NCBI RefSeq assembly: GCF_016802725.1
Contig: NC_052668.1
Span: forward strand, 23,430,501 to 23,494,500
Length of the DNA stretch: 64,000 bases
Origin: Solenopsis invicta
Lineage: Eukaryota > Arthropoda > Insecta > Hymenoptera > Formicidae
Reading direction: 5' to 3'
Part shown: positions 35,908-50,900 of the stretch, one piece after another
How positions within the stretch are numbered: position 1 is the first letter of the stretch
Layout of the letters: each line of letters begins with the position of its first letter
Notes under the pieces: generated by a model
Database searches by the model: none
Seen by the model: the letters and a program-made list of their open reading frames with translations, nothing else
What the model was told of the DNA's origin: nothing
Translations under genes and position numbers: made by a program

Positions 35908-38900
35908 CTGCATCGCGCAGCATGCGCAATAACAAAGGTCGCAATTCATTAATCTCTGCCGTAAGAACGTTCATTAATTGGGCATGCGAAACATCGCTTG
36001 GTCTGCCTTCTAATTTGTCTAATTCATCGCGTCTAGCGATGGGCTATCCGATATCCTTCTCATAAATTTTTCAAGCAATTTGGACCGCAGAGGCCCACGA
36101 GGATTCCACTAGACTTCGCGCAAAGTAATTTCGAAAAACGGAACCTGTCGGATTTATATCAGCCCATCGCTAGACGCGTCTGTAGCAGCCGGAAATTCAC
36201 GGTATTGCTTGAAGATATAATAGCTAGATACAATACTGAGTATCGAGATTGAGATTGAGATTCAGTAAGCGCTATTTATAGCAGAAATAAAATGTTTTCT
36301 AGTCTCGTATCGTTCCGCTAATTAAAATCACAGCTGTATATATGTACAAGGCGTTCCGGAAGTTTCGCACTGTCCGACTTCGAGGTGGCTAAGTAGAACA
36401 TAAAATCATAATGAGATCAAGATAACACAAAACAGAATAATTAAAAAAGAAATTTATGCTCTCACTCGATACACTTTTGACGATAAAATTTTAATGCAAT
36501 TTTTACGTGATTTTTTTTAAATTAAAATTTCTTTTAAGATAATTGCTATATCAAGAATTCATCACAAAATCGAGTGAGATCATAATTTTTTCCTTCTACT
36601 TGACGTTACCTTGACTTTTATTATAATTTTATGTTTTACCGGAGCGATGGACACCATGAAATTTTAAGAACGAAAGAGAGGAAGGGCGCGACTTCCGGTG
36701 CGCCAAGCGCAATGCATCGGCTGCTAAAAGGAATATAAATTTCAGCTAAGAAGTAAAACAATGGTGCATGTGCAAGAGTGTGCAGTTAATTAATTGAATT
36801 TGTCAATAAAACACGTAGAACTTGTTCGAAATATTAATTTAAAATTTGGGACGGCACTCGTCGTATAAAAGAAAGCTTACGAACGGACGGACGGAAAGCC
36901 GTGAGACATTAAGCGCGTGCGAGAAATTTTTAAGTGTGGAATAAAGTACGAGAAAACACGTTAGAACAGTTTTACCCCAGTATATAGAAAGTATAACTTC
37001 GCGAGGGTCGTACAGTAACAGGAGGGTGAGTTAATCGATTCCGGGTTGTTAGGGGATGGGACATCCCTCGCGGGAATCGTAAACACGAGAATTTCCACGG
37101 CTGTGTGCTGAGTGTCTTGTGGAAGAGACAACTTACGTGATAGCTCCACTTCGACACTGACTCTGGAGGCGGCGTTCGAGCGCCTGGTGAAAACGCTTTT
37201 AACATTTTTCAGCAACCTCGCCGTCTCGGTCAATCTGCAAAGCCGGGCATTCAGCAATGATTTAGAGATTCTCGGGCTGGTCGGGGAGCACACCCTCGCG
37301 CTCGTGCGTTGTCACACGAACAAAACGACGTACTTTATGATTCTTTCTTTTTTTTTTAGTGTCTATCTAAAATCGTCGCTTTATAATTTTGCCCTCCGAA
37401 TTTTCTGCCGGCCGACATGTTTCAATCTCAACGCGAGCTCCGTGGGAGTCTTTTCTTTTTTCGTTTTCACGTTGACGAATATTATGGATATAACGTGACA
37501 GTAAGTGCGGTGTGATTACCATGCAGGAATTAATTAAGACGAGAGATAACGGGGTGGAAGTCGAACGTGGAGATGGAGGAACGTGGAGATCGTGAAGGGT
37601 GCATTCATCCGTACAGGGAAAAATCGATATTAGGCTCATTAGGAAACTAATTAATTAATTAAACATGCGCGCCGCTGACAAGCCGGGTGTGTACGCAGGC
37701 GTGATTAAAATAAGTAACAATTACATAGAAGAAAATGATCGTGAGCTATACACCGAGACATTGTGAAAAAATTGCGTGATTGCCGTTTTCAAATCGTTGT
37801 GCTTTGTGCTCGGCCCTTTTCTTACCCAGCGCTACAACAAACGACTATTACATCATGCGATCTCGTTTAATCGGCGGTGTTCTCGCTTGTTCGTATTGTG
37901 GAGAATAAAAGATGGTATATACTTAGTAGGAGTACTTGAGAATCATGTACTGCTACTTGGGGAAGTACTTACACCTCGCGAGATCGGCGATGGCATGCAC
38001 AGGCCTGCACGGGATACCACGTAAAGAGAACACATCAAAAAAAGACCGCATTAACGAATGACAGATCACAGTTTACAATGGACATTAGTATAGTAGCTGA
38101 TAGACCATTAATTTCTACAAGCTCTATTACTCTCTAAGAGAATAGTTGGGAGGATATACACGGGCTCTCATAAAACTACATGACTTGGAATTCATTCGTC
38201 ATATAGGTAAAGGTCTAAATATATAACGATAATCTAGCTCCATTGAGTTATTTTATGTGCACGTATGTATACAAAATTTAAAAAAAATTGAAACGATTAA
38301 TTTACCGTCAGTAGAGAGGTTCCATACTGTATGTAAATGGATATATATATATATACACATATTGATTGATGATGCCAAGTAATGGTATAATAAAAATAAA
38401 TCTTTAATTTCAAACAATAAAAACAGGGTTAATAATAATAATGATAATGATAACAGAAAATATATTAGAGAGATATACAATGGAACCTATAGCACTTGCC
38501 GTAACGCATTATTTTTTATAGTTCTATAAAATAATGCAAGTAATTGAACTAGGAATAAAAGCTGAGGTTCTATTGCATATAACACGTTCAATACACATCT
38601 AAATTAAATAAATATACAGTAATTAAATTATTACAATTATTAAATTAAACTTATAAATTTATTCTTTGAATATCATACTAAATATAAAAAAATTATAAGA
38701 AATATAAGAAAATATAAGAAATATATATACACAACGTTTTAAATTAACATAACTCAAACAAAAAATTATAAATATTTCTGGATATACGTATATGGAAAAT
38801 TGTAGCTGTATAAAATACGGAATTGAGCGTTTTGTATTGTACAGAATTTATCGCGTTAATCCTATTATTGCATTCGAAAGGAATGTGTACGCGCATAGTA

Positions 38901-41900
38901 ATCGCACGTATTAAAACGCTTACTACATTGGCGCTCTTGTGGAAGACGGGAGCGTATCAAATGGACGGATTATTCAGGTATATGAGATCTGAAGTGTTGC
39001 AGTTGATGCATGCTCGGAACGGTGCGTGAACCACGAGCCACGTGCTACAAACGGAAACACTCTCAGCCTACTGCGTCTTCGTCGCGGACAAATCGAGATC
39101 CAATATCGACTCAATAACCATCGCTTCGTCGACCTCCTGTCATAATTCATATTTATCCGCTCGATTAGGAGGCAACGATATTAGGCATAATAAAACGTTT
39201 GTCACTTTCAAAATGCACTCCGAAAAACGATTAGTACAAACAATACATAACAAACAAAATAACAGCATTATTTTCGAAAAATCGGATAACTTTCTCGTAA
39301 TTAGATTGGATTAGATGATTGTTACATACATGCACCTAAATATATAAAAAAAATATTTATAGAGAATGTTTTTCCAATTTTAGTCAGATTACTCAAGCAA
39401 TGTAAGTTTGTTCTCAAATACAAATACAAACACGCGAAAATGGAGCTAGAATCTAGAAAGCCATGCACAGTTTCGATAAGTCAATATAACAAAAAAAACA
39501 TATGATTATTAGAACAGTGCATGCATTAGTAATGGGTATACAATTTTTTTCTACATTATATGTTAACACTTTCAAAGATAACGAAACAAATTAATGAATA
39601 AATAGATGAACGATACTTTGTTTTTCGGGCAGCCTAAATTGTCGATTATAATAATAATACAGTCTTTCACCGGGTATTGGAATAAAATATTAGGAAGCAC
39701 CTCCTCTATTACTTAAAATGCAATCTTGCATTTTGTTAGCCCTTGAAAAAAGAAATAAAGGTACTTACGAGCTTCTGTAATCTTGGTTATTGAATATATC
39801 ACCAGGATCGGATTTCCTAATTTCATTCTCTCGGGCTGCTTCCGTTACGGATTTCCAAACCGTATTCTTCACCCTAACACAGAAACCACCGCCATATAAG
39901 TACAAAATATACCATATCGCACGAATATTTAATAGCAATTGTACTCACGCTTTTACTGTAACATCTAGTAGTAATACCGCGATTGGTATTAATATAAGTC
40001 CCAGCCAAAAGACAGGCGAAGAAAATAACATTTTGTCATTTCCCAACATCACAGCGCCGACGTTCAAGACGGGCCAAAAATTACTGCGAACAACAAGAAC
40101 GTATTAAATATATTACGCGCTATGAATACGCGTTAGGAATCTTATATTTGCGCCGTGAGAGAATCTTACCTATATATCAAAATAAATAAGAACCAGAGTA
40201 TTATAGAACCCCATGTCGCCAAGTGGGTGACCCATGTCCACGAGTTTATTATTAGACCCGCCTTCGCACATACCGTTACTACAACATACTAGAGCAACCG
40301 CACGACATGTCTCTTTCATAAGAACTTTCATAAATTTTATTCAATGTAAAAGATGTTATAAAATATATTAACAATATAAACTAGAAGATATAGGATATAC
40401 TTACAGTATAAACAAAATTTCCTAATAGAAGATAACCACCGTCTCTACCGTTTGCCCAGGCTACGTCTTGTTTCAAGGCCATTAGCGGCAACCAATACAA
40501 CAGCGACGAATGAATTAGCGCATTTATAATCCATACCCAAAATACCTATTTAAATATGTAGGTATATTTAACGGCTTATCTTTTTTAAAATTATGCTATT
40601 ATTCTTCTAAAATTTAATTATTCATATTTACTTTAATATTGAAGGATGATCCGCCATTATTCTTCGTCGCGTACAGTCCCGGATGAGCCAGGTGAGTTTC
40701 CGCGGAGCATACTTTGTCAAAGAGACCCATAGCTAGAGGAGGCGCAGCGGTGAAAACCTACACCAAAATCATTAGAAATTTAACTTTATTTCTTAGCAAA
40801 AAAAAGGACAATGTTATACTTATACTATAGCTCTTAAACACTTACCACGTTATAAAGTCCAATGGACCATCTTTCGAAAAGAATCTGTCCGGACCAGCCG
40901 GAATAGATGGCAAACCACAATTCAATAACATACAGACAAATGTTCTTGTAAAACGAATACAAGATTAATTTACACATTCTGCTATAATTCCAAGAGCCGT
41001 GAACGAATAACAGACGTTTCAGGAAACGAAACTGCGCAATGGAATAATCCGAGGCACAGGCTGCTTGAAGACCTTCTACACCCGAAATACCTGCAAGAGA
41101 CAAAAGTCGCAGTGTTACAATGATATAAAAAAAATATTCTAAAATCGATAGGCGTGATAAAACTTACCGACGCCGATGTGAGCTTTTTGTATCATAGCCA
41201 CATCGTTTGCGCCATCTCCGATTGCAAGAGTTACCGCTTTCTTGTTACTCGTGATTAAGTCAACCACCTAAATTGCATCAAAGTATTTGAAAGTCAAAAC
41301 AATGCGATTAATTATTATTAAATCAAACGTATTAAAATTAAAATGTTACCTCAGCTTTTTGAATCGGCGACACTCTACAACAGATGACGACTTTGCAAGC
41401 TGAACATAATTCCAAGAATTCCATCCTAATATCGCAAGACAAAGCATAATCCAACGTACTGCCGTCTATAATCAGGGCTACATCGTTTTGGCATTTTAAA
41501 TCGATCCCAAAATCAAGGCAGCGTTGGATGATGACTTCCCTCGTTTTCTATGAGACATATTACACAAGTGAGACATTTTACGTTAGGTCGACTCAGAGGT
41601 TTAAAACTTTGATAATCACCTACTTACATCCAAAGAAGTTTCATTAATAATGTAAAGTGGCATCCCGTGCGTTATTAATTTACACGAATAACCAATGTTT
41701 ATGGCGGTTTCTTGCTTGTCTCCTGTCAATACCCAGACATAGATATCAGCTTGTATAAAAGCCTGTATCGTTTCTGGGACCTAAAGTAATACATTATAAC
41801 AAATTACAATATAATAACATGACAATAAGACAATATAGAGTTTCATACATGTTCAACTGTTTAATTAATAATGTTTCATACTTGATCTTGTAGTTGATCT

Positions 41901-44900
41901 TCAATTGCGGTCGCTCCTAATAACGTAAGTTTACTCTCAATAAAATTCGCAGATTGTTCCAGCATACTTTCGCGATTCCTAAGACTGATCGACGCTTTAT
42001 GATACGACTCGCGCCACCACTGTAAAAAGTTATCAAAAGTTATTGCACAATGTATTAACTTGTTCTTCCAAAACAAGATGAAATGCACACCTGATAAACG
42101 TTTTCAGGTATATCCGCGACGGCGAAACAGAGCGTCCGCAGTCCGTCGGTGGCGAAATTTTCCAAATGCTCAAGAGTCGTCTCACGAAAATCGTCCACGT
42201 GTTCTGAATCAAGATCACTAGTTTCTAAAGAAGCCGACATCAATCTCTCATAAATAACCGAGTCCGCGCCTTTGCAAAAAATCTTAATCTTCCCCTCGGG
42301 CGTTTTCACGATCACCGACATACGCTTCCTCGCCGAGGTGAATTCAATAACGTTCAGGATTTCGTATCGCTGCGTCTCGCCTAGAGCTACGATTTCCACG
42401 TAATTGGGTGTCCGCGTGTCGAACACGTAGTTAAATTTACGTGCTCCGTCTACCAGTGCTCTTTCGTCTAGCGAAAAAAGGAAAAGTGTAATGTAATTCG
42501 CTAAAAACACATTATGCTAAGCAAGAATACTCGCAAGCGATTTTTACCAGGAGACGCAGCGTGATAAAATAGGGAATCGTCTATTTTCTCGGGAATAACT
42601 GTGTGGCAAACCGACAACATGACCATAAATTCGTGAAGTATTTTTGCATGTTCCGCCTTCTTCTTATCGATAGGATTCGACAAGTCCCGCACGGACCTTC
42701 CCTCCATAATATCCTTGATCAACTCGCAACTGCTGTCGCTCGTACTTTCGTCGGACGTACCGTTCAAAGGATTTGGCAAACTATAATATTCACAGTTGGA
42801 AAAAATGAGTATTTGACTTACCAGTTTCCAATAGAGAAAAGTATATCGTTAACACGGAACTTACTCGTACAGTCTTCCACCGACTGAACATCGCTTGAAT
42901 TCCATGACGTTCTTCGTAAGAGTGCCGGTTTTATCCGTAAATATATATTTAACTATTCCAAGCTCTTCGTTCAGATTACTTGTACGAGCCATCGCTGGGG
43001 TATCCGTTTCCGGATGATACATCTCTATGTCCATATTAATAAACGTGGCCTGAACGAATCTCACTACCTCAAGCGTTACTTGCAGCGATATTGGTATTAA
43101 ATTATTGAAGAGAATGATGAACGTCAGTAGATTGAAAATGAAGTTTTTACTCATTTCCTCTGTAACGAGAAAGAGAGAGATTGTGAGGTTCAAGCATCTT
43201 TCGAGATACGTACGACAGCGCACAGTATATGCCATATGTGTTTACCTTTTAATCCCAGATACCAGAGGCCATCCTTGTTGGCGTTCGTCCATACGACATT
43301 GAATATCGTGGAAAGAATGCATAAGAGAAGGAGTATGAAAAATAGCATCAATGTCTGCGTATTGATCACCCGATCCAGGGAAGATCGTTTCAACGGCGCT
43401 GTCGTGGTATTATTCTGCATGAGTTTTGTGTCGTGTCCCGTGTAGATGACTACACCGAACACCCACCGCGTGTTCCGCAACACCGCGCCTCGGAGCAACA
43501 ATTGATCTGGTCCTAAAGCTACACTCCTGCGAAAGAACAATGCCGCTTGTGACGTAACGACGCATTAACTATCACACGATATGTAGATGTTAAGGCTTTA
43601 GCGAATGCTAGGGCATTTTCAAAATATGATACGTAACAGACATTTAAAGCTTTATAAATTGATGGATAACGAATTGATACAAGGGATGAAGCGATCTAGA
43701 TGTGAGAGAGGATTTTCATTAATATTGAAATCAAATAACAATGGATTGGCGCACGGAAAGCGTACAGTGAGAAGGAAATATACTTGAAAGTGTCTTTTGC
43801 ACATGCACGTTTATGTTCTTACTGTTTATTGGTCTCCCGTAGGACTCCATGGAACTCGTACAAATGCCTATTGGGCGGTTCGCATTGGATGTTAGCGCGA
43901 AAATTCGTCAATTCCGCGGTATCCAAGAGATTGGCAGTGTCGGAATGGGCCTGTCGGATCTTCAGATTCGTCTCGCCGTCCAGATTAGCGGTCTCTATGA
44001 AAGACATACCCTGTGGCTCCGACGACGACAACAAAATCAAATCAGCGGGGAAGAAAGTGTTGTTGTGAACCTATACATATCAAAGAGAATGATTCTAGCA
44101 GGGTAACTGACAATTAATTATTATCACATGAATGATCTTGAGGAAAACAGGAAGCAACCTTAACCACATCGCCGACAGCCACTGCGCGCCACTGTATCCA
44201 CTGCCAGCGTCCGTCCCTCAGTACCTCCACCTCACTCATATTTATTTCATCGTCCGCTCTGTGCCTCTTCTAAAAAATTGGCAAATACCTCTCTCATTTA
44301 CATGAGCCGCGATAAGGAAATCGCAATAAAATTGTAAAAAATATACGCACAACGTCCTCGACTATCTCTTTCAAAGCGGACAAGCTGAGAATAAAAATCA
44401 GTGGAACCAATGTTGTCCAGCGTCCTGTCGGAGATACGTCTGGTATTTGCTAAAATTAAATTAGAGAAGAATGTGTTAAACGCCGTCGATAGTGCAAATT
44501 CCGAATGTAGCTTCGAGGACAAAATTCAACGAGAAATTTATTTATTTTTTATTTTAAATCTACTCGTAGAAATATTGCGAACAAGAATCGTTAAAGAATA
44601 ATTATTTAAAAAGTTTCGGAAAATTTAAAATTCAAATAGTATAATTGTTTGTTAAAAATTGTATAACTAATTGTGAAACTAATTGTTAAAGAATTCCGTA
44701 TTTCCGCTCGTTGTACTTCACGTTAATGCTTGTAATATGTCTATGTATAATTTACCTGCATGAGTGCGATGAACAGGAAGAAGCAATTGCTGTAACGGCG
44801 AAACTGTTCGAACAGGAATAAGGGTATGAACGTTAGAAACGAGTATTTCGCGGTAGTAATGTGATTGTTCTTGTATTTCGCAGGCTGATGAGGGGCATTG

Positions 44901-47900
44901 ACGAAAATGATCCTCTCCTCGCCGTCATTCTGTTGCGCGGCTGGTTGATCATCGCCCTGTGAGCCACCATTTTCCGCCCTTACCGGACCAACTGTCACAA
45001 ACGAGATCCATTCGATTTTATGCATGCCATTTGTCGCACAAAACGTAAATACATTTATTTGAAGTAATGCAACGGGAGGTTTAAACTCTTAAGATTTTAA
45101 AAATTATTTACGCACAATGGCTCATTTAAATGGCATGGCCTTTTTGCCATTTCACAGAGACATTACTGTGAATACGATCCTGAAGATATGATTAAATCTC
45201 TTTGGGAAAAAATCGTCCTATAAGTCTTTAATTTTTATAAATTTTATTAACTAATCTTCTTTGCCTTGAATTATCATTCTTTACTCTTTACTTAATTTTA
45301 ATTTAATATTACATATTTTAATATTTAACAAGGCTTCTTGTACTTTCATGTTTCTTTCTGAATTTTTTAAAAATTTCTTTTCTTAGCAAAAGAAATTTTA
45401 TTCTAGTAAATAATAATAAATCAGTGAAAATCACATAAAATTTTTCAAAATATCACGTTATCTCATAATTACAAAAGTTAATTTTACAAGAAAATTTTCT
45501 TCATATATAAAGCCATATGCCTTGTAGTTATAAATATATCTATGTGTCTGTATTGTTGAAGTCTCAACTTAATCACATATTTATTTTAATCAATAATTGA
45601 AGCAAACCATGTTCCGTAATAACTTTTCTTTCTGTGAGCAAACAATAAATCTCTTACGGAAGATTATCACTCGTTCAATTCATCTCGAAAGAGAATTGAC
45701 AATTTTACATTTCCCGCAGGTATATTTGTAAAACGGTCTCTAAACTCGCATTTCTGCACTCGTCAGATTGTACAGAAATATACCCTTCGAAAGAAAGATT
45801 AATGCAAAGAATAAAGTCACGCTACTTTATCGAAGATTCCAATCGTAAAAACGTTATTATACCCAAGACATACATTCGTATCGCGTTCAGATATTTCTTT
45901 TATATTTATAGGCCGTCCACGAACGGTGAATTAACAGTTGCATCGCGACACGAACAATTCTCAGCAAATGACCGCTATTAAAGCATCATATATAAAATAT
46001 CATGTGTGACTCGCTAAACTTTAAAGGTAAATAATACGGCCGTGAGTAGCACCTCTGGCCGATGCGCACCGCGGGATTTACGCAAGAGGCCTCGGTTTAT
46101 CGTCGTGCATGCGTAATTTACCGTTTATTGCAGAGACGCAAGACCGACTTTACATACTTGCTATAGATATATGTAACATAAATGTTTTAGATGTTTGCTA
46201 TATATACATCAAGAGAAAAGTTTCTTTGTATCAAAAAATATTTGTTTGAATTAAAGAAGTTTCTGCATTGCAATGCAGAAAGAAAATCTCTGATTTGAAG
46301 AAATTTTTTGATTATTCTTTTTATTAAAATTAAAGAAATAATTTGGTTGAGTAACAAATCTTTTTTTAAATAAAAGAAATATATTTTTAAAATCAAAACA
46401 AATAAATTATTTCTTATATTTCTGTCAGCACTTTATTTGAATTAAAAAATTATTTGTTTAAACAAATAATTTGAACAAATAATTTATTTATTTTAAAAAA
46501 GACTACTAACCCTTGACAGTTATCCCTTGAAATCAGATAAATTTTCTTCTCCTCAAAAGTATTTTCACTTCAATTAAAAAAAATTAAGTTAAAGAAACGA
46601 TTTCATCAATTTAAACATAACTTTTCTCTGAGCGTAGCCACCTTCTTTTATTTTTTTCTTGGCAATACGTAAAGAAACAGAAAGAATTAAAATAAAGAAA
46701 TGAAATCTTGAATTTATCAATTAGACATATTTTGATTTTGCTGACAAAATAGAAGAAATCTCTACGTATTTTATATATTCAAATTAATATCTAAATGTGT
46801 AACTAACATCTAAAGTTAACGTCTATATATTAAAGTACATGACATTTCGTGCATGTCAATAATTCAGCGCTACTGTAAACGTCGATAATACATCTCGATA
46901 ATACATCTCGTTATATACACAGAATTAAAAAAAGGACGACGTACATCTCTTTCCGTTCTCAGAACAGATTTTTCACAATTTTAGATCACTTGCCGTCGAC
47001 ACGAGAATATACAGTTACGTCAATGGAATAAAAGATAAGTGGTTGCCACAGAAATGAAAGATAAGTGCGCTTATTAATAATCCAACTAATAATCCAAGTA
47101 ATAAGTCAATTAATAATCCAAGATGAGTACTTTTAGCTACAATGCTTCAATCTAATCTAGACTCTAGAGAGATAGACTTCGACGTGCAGAAACTTACGAT
47201 TTATTGCACTTCAATTCCCAATGACATGATATATTATTATTATAAAAATTATATATTATACATATATTGCTATGTATAAAATATACACATAATAATGCTG
47301 CATATTTGTGCAATAATCATATAAATTCTATTTAGATTTATATATACATATTTCAGGAAGGTCTTTTAAAGTTAGCGTTACATTATATTTAAATCATTTG
47401 TTTAAAAAATATATATATATTTTTTTTTTAGAAAGAAATGAATTCGATAATTTTTTCGGCGTATTTATATTTACTTTTGTTTTAAGTTCTATAGATTGTA
47501 TTTGTATGTGTATAATTACATGTATCTAATTTACGTTCTTCAAGATCAAAATGAAGGACATCTTTAAACTTCTTGGTTCGAGCAAGTTGGCGCCACTATT
47601 ATTGACTTTACATTACGAGATAACACGGGTGGTATTATAGTCTCAATGGTCGCGCGAAAATTGACGGAAAATTAAGGCTCTTTCGCAATGCAATATTGCT
47701 TGCATAACGAAATACTTATATATTCAGAGGCGAGAAATATGCAGTAAATTATCCGTTATACATAATTCAGTTTCGTTTTTTTTAGTTTTCCCTTAAAAGT
47801 ACGTTGCGCCCGTAATTTCGTAATAACCGTAAAATCTGTAAAATATACAGCAAACTGAGACATTTATGACGTAAAAGTTTAAAATAATTTTTTAAATACA

Positions 47901-50900
47901 TAGAGAAGAATTATTTTAAATGTGTAAATTTCTCAGCGAGATATTGCATGTACGTGGCATATCGGACAAATGTTTCAGGTTGCTGCATATTCTACATATT
48001 TTTTTAAGGGAAAACTTAAGAAAAAAAAAAATAAAGCTATACTTTGTACGCAGTAATTCACTTACTGCGTGTCACTTTTCGCCTCTGATCTCTGACGTCA
48101 CGTATTAATATATGAACAATATTGCGCGAGAGAATCGAGTCTTTAAGCGCAAAAAATGGACTTCTCTGGCAAGCATTGTCAAAGCATTGTTACGGAAACA
48201 GTGTGGAAATCAGTCAGTCGGTCAGTCAGTTTCGCGACAATGACAGGCATTCCCACGATCTTTACTAACTTCACTTCGATCGACTCCATCTCGCGCGCTC
48301 TCCTCCGGAGACGACTTACGGGTCTGGGCATGGAGGTAGAGATGCACCCGGGATCTGAGTTCGTTGAACCACTGCACCAGCTTCGCGGCGGCGACTTCCA
48401 TGATCGCTCGCGTCTTCTCGCACCTACCGCTTCGCCGGATCTATCTGTTGCTATTTCTCTTTCTTGCTCTCACGCACGCACGTATCTCACATGTCTGCAC
48501 GCGCGCTACGCCCTCGCCGATTGACATTCAGTCATATCAGTTCCCTCGCGTAGATGAGCGACGCGCGACGACCGTCTCCCCTTTCTCTATCACGCGTGCG
48601 GAATCCGGACCAGAGCAGCCCGTGCCGCGAGCGGATCGGAGCAGCAGCGGCGTCGCCGCATCGGGAAACCGACGGGACCGACAGCGAGGAAGACGGCGAG
48701 GAAGACGACGGGAACGACGTCGGGTCCGCGGCGCGGTTTGGATCGCCTGTAAAACCCCGATGAATAACTCTCCCCCTTTAATTGCATCGATCGTCGCGCG
48801 CGACGTGCCGCGCAACGACGTCGGTGCGCGTCGCGTTCGCTTCCATTCGAGGGGTTGGAGGGAACGGACGGGCGGGCGCCCGACGCCGACGCCGACGCCG
48901 TCGCCTACGTCGCCGCGCCTCCACTTGTCGCGGTGGCAAATTTGGAGGTTATGTCGAGCTCCGAGAACGATTTCCGCGGATAGCGGTTGAGTTGTCACGA
49001 CACAAGGTTATCTACGATTACCACGCACTCTCGGCGAACATTTGGCGAACGTTTTAACCTGAATAGATGGGTGAAAAAGTGCATCGGTCCGCACCGATGC
49101 ATCGCGTCGAGTCATATCGACGAACAACGACGACGACGACGACGTTTCTGTCACGTGTCACGTGCTTGCAGCGCTGCGCAGTCAGCGCAGCGGTTGCATC
49201 TTATACTGGGTGTCCGCGCGTTTCATTGACTTTTTCCTATGCGACTTGATCCGGTAATATTTTTAACAAATGTACGCATCTAAAATAATAACGATTGTAA
49301 AATCTAATGAAACTATTTTATAAAAAATATATATTTACATTACGTAATAAAATAACAGTAAGAAAACTATGTAATAATAATAATAAACAAACAGAGAAAT
49401 AAAATTATATCTAGCAAATACTTATAATACATTTACAATAAATGTTTCTTCGTTCAGAAAATTAAATCTAATTGCTAAAAAAAAAAAAACTGACTCAACG
49501 TTAGGAGATCAAGGCGACGGAAGCGGTACACCCTGTATACATACGTGCAGCGTGACGTTAGGTTGGGCAAATTTGTGTGTGTGTGTGTGACTGCCAAATC
49601 ATTTACAAGGGTCCCGTACGCGTGACGATAAATCGACGAACACATCGACGGGAAATCGAGCGTAGATCCTCGGAACGTCTCGCGAGTATTGAACGACGAA
49701 TACGCAATTTAATTTATCGATTGTCCGACCGCCCACGCACGTTTAAAAAAAAAAAACTTAGCGACGCACTACGAGGCCACGCTATGTGTGTACACACATA
49801 CGTTTTTGTCCGGGAGATAACGATTGCGTAATGCGGTTACGCGATAGTGGGCGGTCGCGTAATCTCTGACGTTACTACGTCCCCGGTCCTCCGCTCGCAC
49901 GCGAAACGTTCGCGCCCGCTTATCGGACGATCGTCGTGCTAAACCGACGCGATTAGCATTTCCGTCGCGGCTCACATTCCGCCTACCGGCCTCGCAGGCC
50001 TCGCGTTTGCGAAGCACGTCGTAAAACACGACGAGAAAGCTGGTGTGCAAAAATAAAATAAAAAAACCGACTCCTCAATGCAAACTACATTCTCCTAAGA
50101 ATGATTAATTATCTTCTCTTACTATGAAAATAAGATGGAAATAGTAAAAAGATGTAAGGAGGAAGAATAAAATGACTTTGGGAATTGTGTGCAACAATTG
50201 GGTATATAAAGAAAAAAGATTACAATTGCAGCAGAAGCTGCGTACGGCAATTAAATTTCTGTTGTACAACACAGCTAAAATTTAGCGTATCACATGCAGA
50301 TTCGTGCTATTGCAATTCATTTTCTTTTTCGCGTAATCAGCAATAAGTAGTAATAAAAAAAAAGAGTAAGCGAGAATAAATCAACAGACACAAAAGGCTT
50401 TACTAGATAAAATAGAAATAATGAAAATGAAAGAATTGTATGCCGTAGGCGATATATTAGATTTTAGCTAATCAAATGATTATAAAAAATGGAGATGGAT
50501 GCGTCTAAGGATGTATTACACGTACAGTCCTTGCAAAAAAAAATTAAATTGGAAATGTGTTAATATTTATAGTTACACTGAGAAAAAAATAGTGTAATAT
50601 GAATTAAAACGTAGTTTGATTCAAACAATTGTCGAATCACGACTGTCGTTAATATATGTAGTTGATTCAACTAAACTTTACTCATTCAACTATATTGGTT
50701 GTTGTCTTTATTTTTAATCTTCTTGTTTCATACTTGTTAATACTAATATTGATTTAACAAAATATTTCCCATTAGACTGATGCTGTTGATTCAACAGCAC
50801 TTTTTTCTCTGTGTATTGTATATAATATATGTATATGAAAATTATGTAAATAATATTTTTATTTACTAACACATTTTTACGGTTTAATTTATAAGTTATT

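Noticed and set aside
42033..43302. Plus-strand frames opposite the flippase exons (for example 42603-42887, 43105-43302)
   Set aside because: Antisense shadows of conserved P4-ATPase exons.
48364..48998. Frames of over 150 codons on both strands in the 48.4-49.0 kb block
   Set aside because: Overlapping and Arg-rich; read as promoter and UTR of the short flippase isoform. Only the 82-nt ATG exon at its edge fits a gene model.
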